Positions 15,638 through 24,646 of a stretch of DNA of 64,000 nt are shown here, in pieces; positions within the stretch are counted from its first letter, which is position 1, and the number at the start of each line of letters is the position of its first letter. This stretch comes from Microbacterium lacticum. GTDB taxonomy: Bacteria > Actinomycetota > Actinomycetes > Actinomycetales > Microbacteriaceae. Where the stretch lies: the NCBI RefSeq assembly GCF_006716815.1, contig NZ_VFPS01000005.1:95297-159296 (forward strand), given 5' to 3'. The position numbers and the translations under genes were made by a program. Under the pieces are notes generated by a model. That model saw only the letters and a list, made by a program, of their open reading frames with translations. It searched no databases and was not told where the DNA came from.

Positions 15638-16165
15638 ATGGATGCCCCGCGGTTCTACTCCGACGATGAACTCGCCACCTGGATCCCCGTGGCCGCCCTG
15701 CTCGAGCTCCTGCCGCGGGAGCTCGACGCCCAGCTGCTGCGCGACGCCGACCTCACGCACTTCGACTACTTCGCCCTGTCGATGCTCACCAATTCACCGG
15801 ACCACCGGCTGCAGATGAAGGAGCTCGCCTCGATGACCAACGCGACCATGCCGCGCCTCTCGCACGTCGTCAGCCGACTCGAGCGCCGCGGGCTCGTCGC
15901 CCGCGAGCGCCGCACCACCGACGCGCGCGGCGTCGACGTCGTGATCACCCCGGAAGGGCGCCGCGTCGTGCTGCGGGCGACACCGGGTCACGTCGAGACC
16001 GTGCGCAGCCTCGTGTTCGACGCCCTCGACGCGGATCAGCGCGAGCAGCTGCGCGACGCCGCCGTCGCTGTGCTCGCCCGGATCGACCCGGAGGGCCGCA
16101 TGGTCGCGAGCCGGCCGCCCGCGGCGCGCGACGACGAGACCCCGGCGGCGCCTACCGCACCCTGA
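15638..16165 (+). CDS. MarR-family transcriptional regulator
   Basis: A 175-residue winged-helix regulator. The recognition helix is in 'MKELASMTNATMPRLSHVVSRLERRGLVARE' and the wing in 'TDARGVDVVITPEGRR'. It is divergent from an NADPH-binding oxidoreductase with paired TTGT-n-CAACTAT sites between them, so it probably represses both. The last 14 bp overlap the end of the convergent amylosucrase gene. The C-terminal 20 residues are low-complexity Ala/Pro/Arg. Confidence 0.87.
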   Translation: MDAPRFYSDDELATWIPVAALLELLPRELDAQLLRDADLTHFDYFALSMLTNSPDHRLQMKELASMTNATMPRLSHVVSRLERRGLVARERRTTDARGVDVVITPEGRRVVLRATPGHVETVRSLVFDALDADQREQLRDAAVAVLARIDPEGRMVASRPPAARDDETPAAPTAP

Positions 16166-18041
16166 CCCGCAGCCACACGAAGCCGTGCGGCGGCAGCGCG
16201 AGGCCTTCTTCGAGGTCGACCTCGGTGTCGTGCACGAGGTCGAACGCGGCCGACTCGAACCCCGACAGCGTCAGCGGGTCGACCTGCACCTCGGTATCCC
16301 CGACGTTCGCGAGCACGAGCACGCGGGTGTCCTCGCCCGGCCGCTGATACCCGACGACCGACGGGTGCGGCGTGCGGAAGCCGATCAGCGCGTTACCGGC
16401 GAGCTCGGGTGACTGCTGCCGCGCCGCGACGAGCTTCGTGAGTCGCCGGTGGATCCGCCCCGCCGGCGTCGACAGATCGGTGCGCTGCGCGTAGCGGTCG
16501 CGCGGACGGTTGCCGCGGTGCACCCACCGGCTGTCGCCGCGGCGCAGCGGGTCTTCGGCATACGAGTAGTCGTTCAGCTGCGCGACCTCATCGCCGAGAT
16601 AGAGGAGAGGGATGCCTCCGGTCGACAGCGCCAGCGCGTGCGCCAGCACGACGCGGTCTTCGCCGGCCGCATCGCCCGCTTCGACCCCGGCGAGGGACGC
16701 CGTGGTGCCCGCAACGCGCGCGTCGCCCGTCGCCGGATTCTCCTGGAAGGCGACGCCCCGCGCGAACGAGCCGTCATGCCGGCCGGTGTAGAAGCGGTTG
16801 AGGAACTGCCGGTGCGCGAACGCGTCGATGCCGAGCGCCGCGGCATCCTCATCGGCGAACGTCCACCCGACGTCGTCGTGCGAGCGCACGTAGTTCACCC
16901 ACGCCGTGCCCGCCGGCAGCGCGTGTCGGCGCTCGAGCGCGTCTTGCAGGAGCCGTCCGTCGCGGGTCGCGAGCGCCTCCCAGGTCAGCGCCATCTGCAG
17001 CGGGTTGTACGAGAGCTCGCACTCGTCGGGCGAGATGTAGGCGATCACCTCGTCGGGGTGCACGATCGCCTCCGACTTGAACACCATGCCGGGCGCGGCC
17101 ATCGCGAGCACCGCATTGAACGCCTGCAGCAGGAGGTGCGCCTCGGGCAGCGACTCGCACGCGGTGCCGAGGCGTTTCCAGATGAACGCCACGGCATCCA
17201 TCCGCAGCACCTCGACGCCCTGGTTCGCGAGGAACAGCATCTCGCCCGCCATCGCGCGGAAGACCGCGGGGTTCGCGTAGTTGAGATCCCACTGATAGTG
17301 GTAGAAGGTCGACCAGATCCAGCGTCCGTCCTCGAGCTGCACGAACGATCCCGGATGGTCGTCGGGGAAGATCTCGCGCGTGGTCAGCTCATAGGCGTCG
17401 GGCATATCCCGATCAGGGAATATGAGGTAGAAGTCCTCGAAGTCCGGGTCGCCCGCCACGGCCTTCCGTGCCCACTCGTGCTCGTCGCTCGTGTGGTTGA
17501 AGATGAAGTCGAGCACGAGCGAGATGCCCGCGGTGCGCAGGTCGGCGGCGAGCTCGGTGAGTTGCTCCATCGTGCCGAGACTCGGATTGACCCGCCGGTA
17601 GCTCGACACGGCGTACCCGCCGTCGTTCTCGCCCTCGGGGGCGTCGAAGAGCGGCATGAGGTGCAGGTAGGTCAGGCCGAGCTCGCGGAAATAGGGGATC
17701 TGATCCCGGATGCCGGCGAGGTTTCCCGCGAACCGGTCGACGTAACAGACGCCACCGAGCATCCGCTCCGACTGGAACCACGCCGGATCGGCCTCGCGCA
17801 ACGCGTCGCGCGCCTTCAGCTCGAGCGGTCGCAGATTCCATGCCGTGGATGCCACGGCCACCGTCTCGGCAAGCTGCTCCTGACCGTCGGGGCGCGCGCC
17901 GTAGAGCTCGGTGAACAGGGAGTGCAGGCGCGGGAACTGCGCGTCGAACCGGTCGAGGAAGGCGTCGTCGAGGCGGCCCGCTGCTTCGGCCGCGGCGAGC
18001 GCGGCCCCCCGGTCGGCCTGGAGCGTGGTCAGTGCGGTCAT
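16152..18041 (-). CDS. Amylosucrase (GH13 subfamily 4)
   Basis: A 629-residue alpha-retaining glycosidase that transfers glucose from sucrose to alpha-1,4-glucan. The order of motifs follows Neisseria amylosucrase closely: 'LGLTYLHLMPLFDAPEGENDGGY', 'ISLVLDFIFNHTS', 'GVEVLRMDAVAFIWK' (nucleophile D), 'MVFKSEAIVHPDEV' (acid/base E) and 'NYVRSHDDVGWTFADEDAA' (transition-state D). Length matches the family, and there is no signal peptide, so it acts in the cytosol. GGAGGGAGAG precedes the ATG at 18041. Sucrose hydrolase activity is the main alternative within the same subfamily. Confidence 0.9.
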   Translation of the reverse strand: MTALTTLQADRGAALAAAEAAGRLDDAFLDRFDAQFPRLHSLFTELYGARPDGQEQLAETVAVASTAWNLRPLELKARDALREADPAWFQSERMLGGVCYVDRFAGNLAGIRDQIPYFRELGLTYLHLMPLFDAPEGENDGGYAVSSYRRVNPSLGTMEQLTELAADLRTAGISLVLDFIFNHTSDEHEWARKAVAGDPDFEDFYLIFPDRDMPDAYELTTREIFPDDHPGSFVQLEDGRWIWSTFYHYQWDLNYANPAVFRAMAGEMLFLANQGVEVLRMDAVAFIWKRLGTACESLPEAHLLLQAFNAVLAMAAPGMVFKSEAIVHPDEVIAYISPDECELSYNPLQMALTWEALATRDGRLLQDALERRHALPAGTAWVNYVRSHDDVGWTFADEDAAALGIDAFAHRQFLNRFYTGRHDGSFARGVAFQENPATGDARVAGTTASLAGVEAGDAAGEDRVVLAHALALSTGGIPLLYLGDEVAQLNDYSYAEDPLRRGDSRWVHRGNRPRDRYAQRTDLSTPAGRIHRRLTKLVAARQQSPELAGNALIGFRTPHPSVVGYQRPGEDTRVLVLANVGDTEVQVDPLTLSGFESAAFDLVHDTEVDLEEGLALPPHGFVWLRVRVR

Positions 18042-18104
18042 GCGCTCTCCCTCCGCCGGTCGCCGTGCCTGGTATCAGCCTACGTGCGGGCGGCGACGCC
18101 GCGT

Positions 18105-18185
18105 GGCCCTGCGACCCTCCGCGATGTCGTCGTGCGCGACACCGAGGGCAACACCGTCGGCATCGTCGCCTTCCAGAAGGAGTGA
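18105..18185 (+). pseudogene. C-terminal remnant of a glyoxalase/VOC-family gene
   Basis: In-frame codons read ...LRDVVVRDTEGNTVGIVAFQKE then TGA. The 'RD-x-EGNTVGI' pattern is the typical C-terminal strand of vicinal-oxygen-chelate proteins. No N-terminal part exists upstream, where the divergent amylosucrase begins. The fragment is probably the scar of a deletion between amylosucrase and sdaA. Confidence 0.5.
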
Positions 18186-18226
18186 GACCAGAAGTGTGCC
18201 GCGGCCTGCGCCGTCGCGGCCCTGCG

Positions 18227-18232
18227 TAGGCT
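18227..18232 (+). promoter_or_regulatory. -10 box of leaderless sdaA
   Basis: TAGGCT ends 6 nt before the GTG at 18239, and no ribosome-binding site precedes the start. Confidence 0.5.
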
Positions 18233-18238
18233 GATCGA

Positions 18239-19771
18239 GTGAGTGCGTACGTCTCGGCGTTCGAGCTGTTCTCCATCGGAGTAGGCCCCTCGAGCTCCCA
18301 CACCGTCGGTCCGCTGCGGGCGGCCGGCGACTTCGCGCGCCGCACCGTCGCACTCGGCGTCGAATCCGGCGGCGCTCTCGGGCCCCTCACCCGCATCACG
18401 TGCGTGCTGTACGGATCGCTCGGTGCGACCGGCATCGGCCACGGCACGCCCGACGCCGTCGTCGCGGGGCTGCAGGGCCACGAGCCCGAGACCGTCGACC
18501 CGGCGCTCGTGCGCGGAGCGTGGACGAACTGGACCGACGGCGACGCCCTCCTCGTCGACGGCGCGGCGCCCGTCCCGTTCGCGCGGGCCGACATCGAGTT
18601 CGCGCCGCGCACGCGCCTTCCCGGCCACCCGAACGCGATGACCCTCCGCGCCCTCGATCCGGCCGGGGCGGTGCTCCTCGAGGAGACCTACTACTCGATC
18701 GGCGGTGGGTTCATCCGGCGCGAGAGCGACGTCGTGGCATCCGATGCCCGCCCGCGCGCCGTGGATGCCTTTCCCTTCCGCTTCTCGAACGCCGCCGAAC
18801 TCATCGCGCTCTGCGACGAGCACGGGCTCACGATCGCCGAGGTGGCCCGCCGCAACGAGGAGGCGCTGCGCAGCGAAGACGAGATCGCCGCGGGTCTCGA
18901 CGCGATCTGGGATGCCATGTCGTCGTGCGTCGACGCGGGGCTGCACGTCGGCGGCGTGCTGCCGGGCATGCTCAAGGTGAAGCGCCGCGCGAGCCTCATC
19001 CGCGAGCAGCTCGAACAGGCCGAGGCCGGTGGCGGACGCGAGCTGCCCGGCGAATGGCTCGGCGCGTTCGCGCTCGCCGTCAACGAGGAGAACGCCGCGG
19101 GCGGCCGCGTCGTCACCGCACCGACCAACGGTGCGGCGGGCATCGTGCCCGCCGTCGCGATGTACTGGTGGCGCTTCCTCGCCGACTCGGGGCTCGGCGC
19201 CGAGAACGCGGTGACCCCGTACGGCGAGCTCGTCGGTTCGGCGCTGCTGGGCCTGCACCCGGGTGCGGCGGAGGCCGTGGCGCCCCTCGTCCTCGGTGAG
19301 GCGGCGGGCGACGTCGCCGAGGCGAACCGGCGCCGGGGCATCCGTCGCTTCCTGCTGACGGCGACCGCGCTCGGCTCGCTGTTCAAGGCGAACGCCTCGA
19401 TCTCGGGCGCCGAGGGCGGATGCCAGGCCGAGGTCGGCTCCGCGTGCGCGATGGCTGCCGCGGGCCTCACCGCCGTGATGGGCGGCACCACCCGGCAGAT
19501 CGAAAACGCGGCCGAGATCGCGATGGAGCACCACCTCGGGCTCACCTGCGATCCCGTGGGCGGCCTCGTGCAGATCCCGTGCATCGAGCGGAACGCGATC
19601 GCCGCGTCGACCGCCGTGACTGCCGCGCGCCTCGCGCTGCGCGGCGACGGCGAGCACTTCGTGTCGCTCGACGCCGTCGTCGAGACGATGCGCCAGACCG
19701 GCATCGACATGTCGCACAAGTACAAGGAGACGAGCGAGGGCGGTCTCGCCGTCAACGTCATCGAGTGCTGA
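18239..19771 (+). CDS. sdaA: L-serine ammonia-lyase (iron-sulfur, single chain)
   Basis: A 510-residue enzyme that deaminates L-serine to pyruvate. The N-terminal beta domain has '[25 protein letters not shown]'. The C-terminal alpha domain has '[20 protein letters not shown]', and cysteines in '[16 protein letters not shown]' and '[22 protein letters not shown]' ligate a [4Fe-4S] cluster in this family. Length and the fused beta-alpha order match the one-chain type II enzymes. Translation starts at a GTG that is probably leaderless. Cytosolic. Confidence 0.94.
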   Translation: MSAYVSAFELFSIGVGPSSSHTVGPLRAAGDFARRTVALGVESGGALGPLTRITCVLYGSLGATGIGHGTPDAVVAGLQGHEPETVDPALVRGAWTNWTDGDALLVDGAAPVPFARADIEFAPRTRLPGHPNAMTLRALDPAGAVLLEETYYSIGGGFIRRESDVVASDARPRAVDAFPFRFSNAAELIALCDEHGLTIAEVARRNEEALRSEDEIAAGLDAIWDAMSSCVDAGLHVGGVLPGMLKVKRRASLIREQLEQAEAGGGRELPGEWLGAFALAVNEENAAGGRVVTAPTNGAAGIVPAVAMYWWRFLADSGLGAENAVTPYGELVGSALLGLHPGAAEAVAPLVLGEAAGDVAEANRRRGIRRFLLTATALGSLFKANASISGAEGGCQAEVGSACAMAAAGLTAVMGGTTRQIENAAEIAMEHHLGLTCDPVGGLVQIPCIERNAIAASTAVTAARLALRGDGEHFVSLDAVVETMRQTGIDMSHKYKETSEGGLAVNVIEC

Positions 19772-19857
19772 GCGCGACGACCGCGGCCCGTCCGGGGCGG
19801 CCATCGGCTTCTCGCTAGACTCGGATCACCCGAACCGAGCCGTCAGCAAGGATGCCG

Positions 19858-20940
19858 ATGACCGCCCCCGACCCGTTCCCCGCGCCCGCCGTGACGCCCG
19901 AGCGCGAGCTCACCGCTCCCGTCTCGCTGACCCTGCCGAACGGCCGGCTCAACCTCGCGGCGGTCGGCTTCGCACGCTCGCCGCTGGTCGACACGTCCGG
20001 CATCGGCGGTCGCCACGGCTGGGGCCGCAACAAGCGCTGGGAGTACTGGAACGTCATCACGCCCACCCACATCGTGGCGCTCACGATCTCCTCTCTCGAC
20101 TACGCCGCCGTGCACGAGGTGTGGGTATTCGAACGCGCTTCGGAGCGCTCGTGGGGGCGCGGCGCGACGGTCATCCCCTCGCGCGACATGGTGCTGCCGG
20201 GCTCGCTCGGCGGGGGCATCGCGATCGCGCACGCGAAAGACCTCGCGATCACGGTCACCCCGACCGGCGACGGCGGCGTCTGGCGGCTGCACGCTGCGAT
20301 CCCGGATGCCTCGTTCGACATCACCGTCACCCGCCCGGCGCACCACGACTGTCTCGCCGTCGTCGTGCCGTGGTCGACGCGGCGGTTCCAGTACACCGTC
20401 AAGGACGTCGCCCTTCCCGCGTCGGGCACGATCACGACCGAGGGCGTGCGCCACGACGTGCCCGCCGGCTCGTGGGCGGTGCTCGACCACGGGCGCGGCC
20501 GCTGGCCGTACGACGTCGCCTGGAACTGGGGCGCCGGCGCGGGAGTGCTCCCGGACGGCCGCAGCATCGGCCTGCAGGTCGGCGGCCGGTGGACCGACGG
20601 CACCGGTGCCACCGAGAACGCCGTCATCGTCGGCGGCGTGCTCCACAAGATCTCGACACCCGTGCGCTGGAGCTACGATCTCGCCGCGCCGCTCCAGCCC
20701 TGGCGGGTGACCGGCGGCGGCTTGGATGCCACGTTCACCCCCTTCTACGACAAACGGTCGGCGATGAACCTCGGCATCCTCTCTTCGCGCACCGACCAGT
20801 GCTTCGGCGAGTGGACGGGAACCTTCACCTGGACGGCCGCGGACGCCGCGGACGGGGATGCCCCGGATGCCGCGGGCACGCACGAGGTCGCCTTCGCCGG
20901 CCTGATCGGCTTCGCCGGAGACGTGCACAACCGGTGGTGA
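19858..20940 (+). CDS. DUF2804 family protein
   Basis: A 360-residue protein of a widespread uncharacterised family. Recognisable segments are 'LPNGRLNLAAVGFARSPL', 'GRNKRWEYWNVITPTHIVALTISSLDY', 'SWAVLDHGRGRWPYDVAWNWGAG' and 'GLQVGGRWTDGTGATENAVIV'. The ATG at 19858 is preferred because AAGG precedes it; an in-frame ATG at 19852 is possible. A TAGACT -10 box lies about 35 bp upstream. There is no signal peptide or membrane segment. Function is unknown; the fold resembles lipid-binding beta barrels in published families. Confidence 0.85.
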   Translation: MTAPDPFPAPAVTPERELTAPVSLTLPNGRLNLAAVGFARSPLVDTSGIGGRHGWGRNKRWEYWNVITPTHIVALTISSLDYAAVHEVWVFERASERSWGRGATVIPSRDMVLPGSLGGGIAIAHAKDLAITVTPTGDGGVWRLHAAIPDASFDITVTRPAHHDCLAVVVPWSTRRFQYTVKDVALPASGTITTEGVRHDVPAGSWAVLDHGRGRWPYDVAWNWGAGAGVLPDGRSIGLQVGGRWTDGTGATENAVIVGGVLHKISTPVRWSYDLAAPLQPWRVTGGGLDATFTPFYDKRSAMNLGILSSRTDQCFGEWTGTFTWTAADAADGDAPDAAGTHEVAFAGLIGFAGDVHNRW

Positions 20941-20959
20941 GCGGGTCTGCGCTGAGCGC

Positions 20960-21306
20960 ATGAGCGAGCAGGCCATCGAAGTGCGCGGGCTGCGCGTGCG
21001 CCGCGGCAGAGCGGACGTGTTCGCGGGGCTCGACCTCGACATCCCGCGGGGCACCATCACCGGGTTGCTCGGCCCGTCGGGGTGCGGCAAGACGACGCTG
21101 ATGCGATCGATCGTCGGCGTGCAGCAGGTCGCCGCGGGCACCGTCACCGTGCTGGGGGCGCCCGCGGGCAGCCCGGCCCTGCGTCGCCGTGTCGCCTACG
21201 GCACGCAGGGCTCGCCGGTATACGGCGACCTCACCGTCCGGCAGAACCTGCGCTACTTCGCGCGGCTGCTCGGCGCACCGCGCGGCGACGTCGATCGCGC
21301 GCTCGA
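20960..21306 (+). pseudogene. ABC transporter ATPase, N-terminal third only
   Basis: The frame begins as an ABC-2-type export ATPase. 'GLDLDIPRGTITGLLGPSGCGKTTLMRSIVG' is the Walker A motif, followed by 'RVAYGTQGSPVYGDLTVRQNLRYFARLLG', the Q-loop region. It is cut after about 115 residues, before the signature, Walker B and H-loop. The next bases encode the C-terminal half of the partner permease in another frame. A deletion has therefore removed about two thirds of the ATPase and the first half of the permease. Confidence 0.85.
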
Positions 21307-21717
21307 CTCTTCCCGTTCGTGGTGATGTTCCTCGTCACCTCGATCACGACGTTGCGCGAGCGTCGCAGCGGCACCCTCGAACGTCTCATGACGACGCCGC
21401 TCGGCAGGGGCGACTTCATCGTCGGATACGCGCTCGCGTTCGGACTCGTCGCGGTGCTGCAGGCGGTGCAGTTCATGCCGCTGATCGTGTTCCCGCAGAT
21501 CATCCTCGGCGGGCTGTTCATGCCCCGCGACCAGATGCCCGACGTGCTGCACGCCGTGAGCGACTGGCTGCCGCTCAGCTACGCCATCGACGCGGTCGCC
21601 GCCGTCGCGGCGGGCGACGACGGCTGGGACCTGTGGCGGCCGATGCTCGTCGTGGCCGCGTTCACTGCGGGCGCGCTCGTGCTGGCGTCGCTCACCCTCC
21701 GCCGCCGCACCCCGTAG
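21307..21717 (+). pseudogene. ABC-2-type permease, C-terminal part with an internal deletion
   Basis: The frame reads 'LFPFVVMFLVTSITTLRERRSGTLERLMTTPL' and 'DFIVGYALAFGLVAVLQ', then jumps to 'AVQFMPLIVFPQIILGGLFMPRDQMP' and 'SDWLPLSYAIDAV'. In intact family members about 45 residues (two membrane helices) separate the LQ and AVQFMP segments, so a second in-frame deletion appears to have occurred at a CAG-containing repeat. There is no start codon and the N-terminal half is missing. Non-functional. Confidence 0.8.
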
Positions 21718-21729
21718 TCGCCGGCCGGA

Positions 21730-22161
21730 TCAGGCGGTGCCGCGCAGCTTCGTCGTGAGGCCCTGCAGCTCGGTCAGCTCCGCGTCGGAGAGCACCGACA
21801 TGCGCTCGGCGATCGAGCGGGCGTGCGTGGTCGCGACGCGGCGGAAGGCGAGGAGGCCTTCATCGGTGGCGCGCACGATGGCTCCGCGCCCGTCGTGCGG
21901 GTCGGGGCACTTGCTGATGAGTCCGCGTGCGACCATCCGGTCGACCAGGCGCGACACGCTCGGCTGGCTGATCAGCATGTTGGCGGTCACGTCGCGCAGG
22001 CGCGCGGCGTGCCCCTCGCCCCGGGTGACGGTGAGCAGCACGTCGTACTCGGCCTGCGTGAGGTCATCGTCGCCGAAGTCGTCGCGGATCTCCTGGAGGA
22101 CCTCGTGCTGTGCGCGGAACAGGCTCTCCCAAGCGGCGACGGCGAGGCGGCGATCGGTCAT
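21730..22161 (-). CDS. MarR-family transcriptional regulator
   Basis: A 143-residue regulator. 'TQAEYDVLLTVTRGEGHAARLRDVTANMLISQPSVSRLVDRMVARGLISK' carries the recognition helix, and 'DPHDGRGAIVRATDEG' is the wing. I use the ATG at 22161 because a TAAAGT -10 box ends 7 nt upstream; the longer frame has no start signals. It is convergent with the broken ABC transporter, which may have been its target before decay (inference). Confidence 0.87.
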   Translation of the reverse strand: MTDRRLAVAAWESLFRAQHEVLQEIRDDFGDDDLTQAEYDVLLTVTRGEGHAARLRDVTANMLISQPSVSRLVDRMVARGLISKCPDPHDGRGAIVRATDEGLLAFRRVATTHARSIAERMSVLSDAELTELQGLTTKLRGTA

Positions 22162-22168
22162 GGCGTCA

Positions 22169-22174
22169 ACTTTA
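22169..22174 (-). promoter_or_regulatory. -10 box of the leaderless marR-like gene
   Basis: TAAAGT on the minus strand ends 7 nt before the ATG at 22161. Confidence 0.5.
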
Positions 22175-22196
22175 GTGGCGGTCAGCGACACGCCCG

Positions 22197-24104
22197 GTGC
22201 GCGCCGCGTGTGGGAGGGTGGTCGCATGGGGCGCATGCGGGCGATCATGGCGGCGGCCGTCGGGGCACGGGGATGGCTGCCGGCCCTGCGCGGTCGCGGC
22301 ACTGCTGCTGACGGCGCTGCTGCGACCGGCGCCTGCGGCCCAGGCATCCGTCACGTCGTCTTCGTCGCACGCGACCGTCGCTCCGGTGGACGCCGCACCG
22401 GCCGGGGTCGATGACTTCACGTTCGACTCGTTCGACGCCGACTACACCCTGACGCGGGCGGATGACGGCACGAGCCGGCTGCGCGCGGTCGAGACGATCG
22501 TGGCGGTCTTCCCCGAGACCGACCAGAACCGCGGCATCCGCCGGGCGATCCCCGACACCTACCAGGGGCGGCCGCTGCGCGCGCACCTCGAGTCGATCAC
22601 CGACGAGAACGGGAACGCCCGGGCATCCGAGGTCGAAGACGTCGACGACGAGTTCTCGGTCGTCTCGCGCGCCGCCGGCTACGTGCACGGCCGACAGACC
22701 TACGTCATCACCTACACGCTCGAGAACGTCACCTACGACTTTCCCGACACCGGGCTCGAGTTCTTCTGGGATGTCAACGGCATCGAGTGGGCGCAGCCCT
22801 TCGGCGCCGTGACCGCGCGGCTGCACCTGTCGCCCGAGCTCGCCGCGGGGCTCACCGGCAGGTTCGCCTGCTATCAGGGCTCTCAGGGGGCGACGGATGC
22901 CTGTGCCTCGATCACACGCACCGACGAGGCCGGCGGCGGGGCGGTGGTCACGGCCACGGCGCAGGATCTCGCGCCGCACCAGACCCTCACGATGGCGGTC
23001 GGGTTCACACCGGGCACCTTCGCGGCGTTCGACGGCTCGTACTTCGCGACGCCGTTCGGATGGCTGCAGGCGCTCGCCGGCGTCGGCGCGCTGTGCGGGG
23101 CCGTGCTGGCCGTGCGCGCCCGCCGCGGGCCGCTGGCCGATGAGCCCGGACAGCCGACGATCATCGCCGAATACGATCCGCCGGCGACGGTCGACGCGCT
23201 CGAGAGCGCCGTGCTGCTCGGGTGGCAGAACAAGGGCATTCCGGCCGAGGTGCTCGAGCAGTCGGTCGCCGGTTCGATCCGCATCGTCGAGGGCGGGCGC
23301 AGCTGGACGGGCAAGCCCAAGCTCACCGCCGAGCTGGTCGACCCGTCGCGCGCCGACGGCGACGGGCGCATGCTGCTCGACGGGCTGTTTCCGCAGGGGC
23401 GGCCCGGCGACCAGTACGCGTTCGGGCGGCAGGACACGCGCTTCTCGGCGGCGGCGCAGAAGATCCTCGCCGCGGCCGATCGCGAGCTCACCACGCGCGG
23501 GCTCCGCCGCACCGTGCCCACCGGCACGCGGCTGTGGCCGATCCTGATAACGGGGCTGTCGGCGGTGCTCACGTTCGTGTTCGGGGCGGCGGCGATCGAT
23601 CGGGGAACGCATGCGTTCGCGCCGGTGGCGGTGATCGTGGCATCCTGTGCCCTCGTCGTCATCGTGTGCATTCTGGTGGCGCGGCGCCCGCTCACCACGC
23701 GCGGCGCGGACACACGCGACCACCTGCGCGGGCTCGAGGAGTTCATCGGCTGGGCCGAGGCCGACCGCATCCGCGTGCTGCAGTCGCCGAGCGGCGCGGA
23801 GCGCGTGCCGGTCGACGTCGACGACCCGCGCCAGAAGCTGGCGTTGTACGAGAGGCTGCTGCCGTACGCCGTCGTGTTCGGGCAGGAGAAGGAGTGGTCG
23901 CGCCAGCTCGCCGCGCTCTACACGGCGGTCGGGGCGACGGGGCCGTACTGGTTCGCAGGCACCGGGCCGTTCGACGCGTCGTCGTTCTCGTCGGGCATCG
24001 GGTCGCTGTCGTCGGCGGCTTCATCGTCATCGTCGACCGGCGGATCGAGCGGCGGCGGATCTGCCGGTGGCGGCGGTGGCGGCGGCGGAGGCGGCGGCGT
24101 CTGA
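22197..24104 (+). CDS. DUF2207 membrane protein (start uncertain)
   Basis: A roughly 600-residue envelope protein. It has an export signal (VAALLLTALL..APAAQA), then an extracytoplasmic DUF2207 beta domain with 'RGIRRAIPDTYQGRPLRAHLESI' and 'YVITYTLENV'. A membrane helix follows near residue 285, then a cytosolic region and two more helices (about 450-490). The C-terminus is a Ser/Gly tail ending in a glycine run (GGGGGGGGGGGV), as in many YciQ-like proteins. The signal peptide is in a frame that lacks a convincing start. A good ATG start (MGRMRAIMAAAVGA) lies one frame away at about 22226, so a single-base error or frameshift just before the signal core is likely. Function unknown. Confidence 0.8.
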   Translation: MRAACGRVVAWGACGRSWRRPSGHGDGCRPCAVAALLLTALLRPAPAAQASVTSSSSHATVAPVDAAPAGVDDFTFDSFDADYTLTRADDGTSRLRAVETIVAVFPETDQNRGIRRAIPDTYQGRPLRAHLESITDENGNARASEVEDVDDEFSVVSRAAGYVHGRQTYVITYTLENVTYDFPDTGLEFFWDVNGIEWAQPFGAVTARLHLSPELAAGLTGRFACYQGSQGATDACASITRTDEAGGGAVVTATAQDLAPHQTLTMAVGFTPGTFAAFDGSYFATPFGWLQALAGVGALCGAVLAVRARRGPLADEPGQPTIIAEYDPPATVDALESAVLLGWQNKGIPAEVLEQSVAGSIRIVEGGRSWTGKPKLTAELVDPSRADGDGRMLLDGLFPQGRPGDQYAFGRQDTRFSAAAQKILAAADRELTTRGLRRTVPTGTRLWPILITGLSAVLTFVFGAAAIDRGTHAFAPVAVIVASCALVVIVCILVARRPLTTRGADTRDHLRGLEEFIGWAEADRIRVLQSPSGAERVPVDVDDPRQKLALYERLLPYAVVFGQEKEWSRQLAALYTAVGATGPYWFAGTGPFDASSFSSGIGSLSSAASSSSSTGGSSGGGSAGGGGGGGGGGGV

Positions 24105-24146
24105 CGCGCGGCGCGTTGGATGCCGGGGCGCGCGCGGACTCCGGCG

Positions 24147-24470
24147 TCAGGCGCCGGCGAGCCCCGCGCCGGGCTCGAGGATCTCGCGGAGCGTGGCGAG
24201 GTCGATCGGGGTGTGGACCCCGTCGCTCGTCTTGGTGAGCGAGAAGCCGAGGTCGTGCTCGGTGAGGAACGCGATCGTCTTCTCGAGCCGCGGGGCGGCT
24301 GTGATGTGCTCGCGGCCGAAGAGCGCCGCGGTGAACAGCGGCTCGCCGGCGAGGATCGAGCGGCGGAGTTCCGGTGTCGACCGCCCCGTGATGCGGTAGA
24401 GCGCCTGGAGCGGTGCGCTCGGCAGATCGGGCGCGCCGTCGAGGGTGAGGGAGATCGAGAGGTCGCTCAT
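24147..24470 (-). CDS. Conserved hypothetical protein
   Basis: A 107-residue soluble protein: 'LSISLTLDGAPDLPSAPLQALYRITGRSTPELRRSILAGEPLFTAALFG'. The composition is that of a real gene (GC-rich third positions, no low-complexity). I recognise no domain with certainty. A strong hairpin that belongs to a two-copy RNA element lies about 50 bp upstream. Function unknown. Confidence 0.7.
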   Translation of the reverse strand: MSDLSISLTLDGAPDLPSAPLQALYRITGRSTPELRRSILAGEPLFTAALFGREHITAAPRLEKTIAFLTEHDLGFSLTKTSDGVHTPIDLATLREILEPGAGLAGA

Positions 24471-24518
24471 GCGTTCAGTCCATCACACCCGGTCCGTCAC
24501 TCGCCGGGCGACAGAGTG

Positions 24519-24646
24519 AGGGCCGGTCGGAGAGGCATCCGACCGGCCCTTGTCCCTTGCACCAAGAGTGTCCTGCAATCACATGTCGGCAGCTGCCACA
24601 GCAAAACAACTACCGTGCGAGCACTCTATAACGGAAAGGTAACGGC
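24519..24646 (-). ncRNA. Candidate small RNA, copy A (two-copy element)
   Basis: Read on the minus strand, the element has a promoter-like CGTTACC-n-GTTATAGAGT, about 60 variable bases and a TTGGTGCAA box. It ends with a 12-bp perfect hairpin (GGGCCGGTCGGA arms, 6-nt loop, 24520-24549). The same parts in the same order recur at 54744-54902 with unrelated sequence between them. It encodes no protein. The hairpin lacks a U-tract, which is common for actinobacterial terminators. The plus-strand orientation (TATAAC as -10) cannot be excluded. Confidence 0.5.

Noticed and set aside
16449..18185. A 578-residue plus-strand frame antisense to amylosucrase
   Set aside because: Only its last 27 residues look like a real (VOC) C-terminus; the rest is the complement of a well-supported GH13 enzyme.
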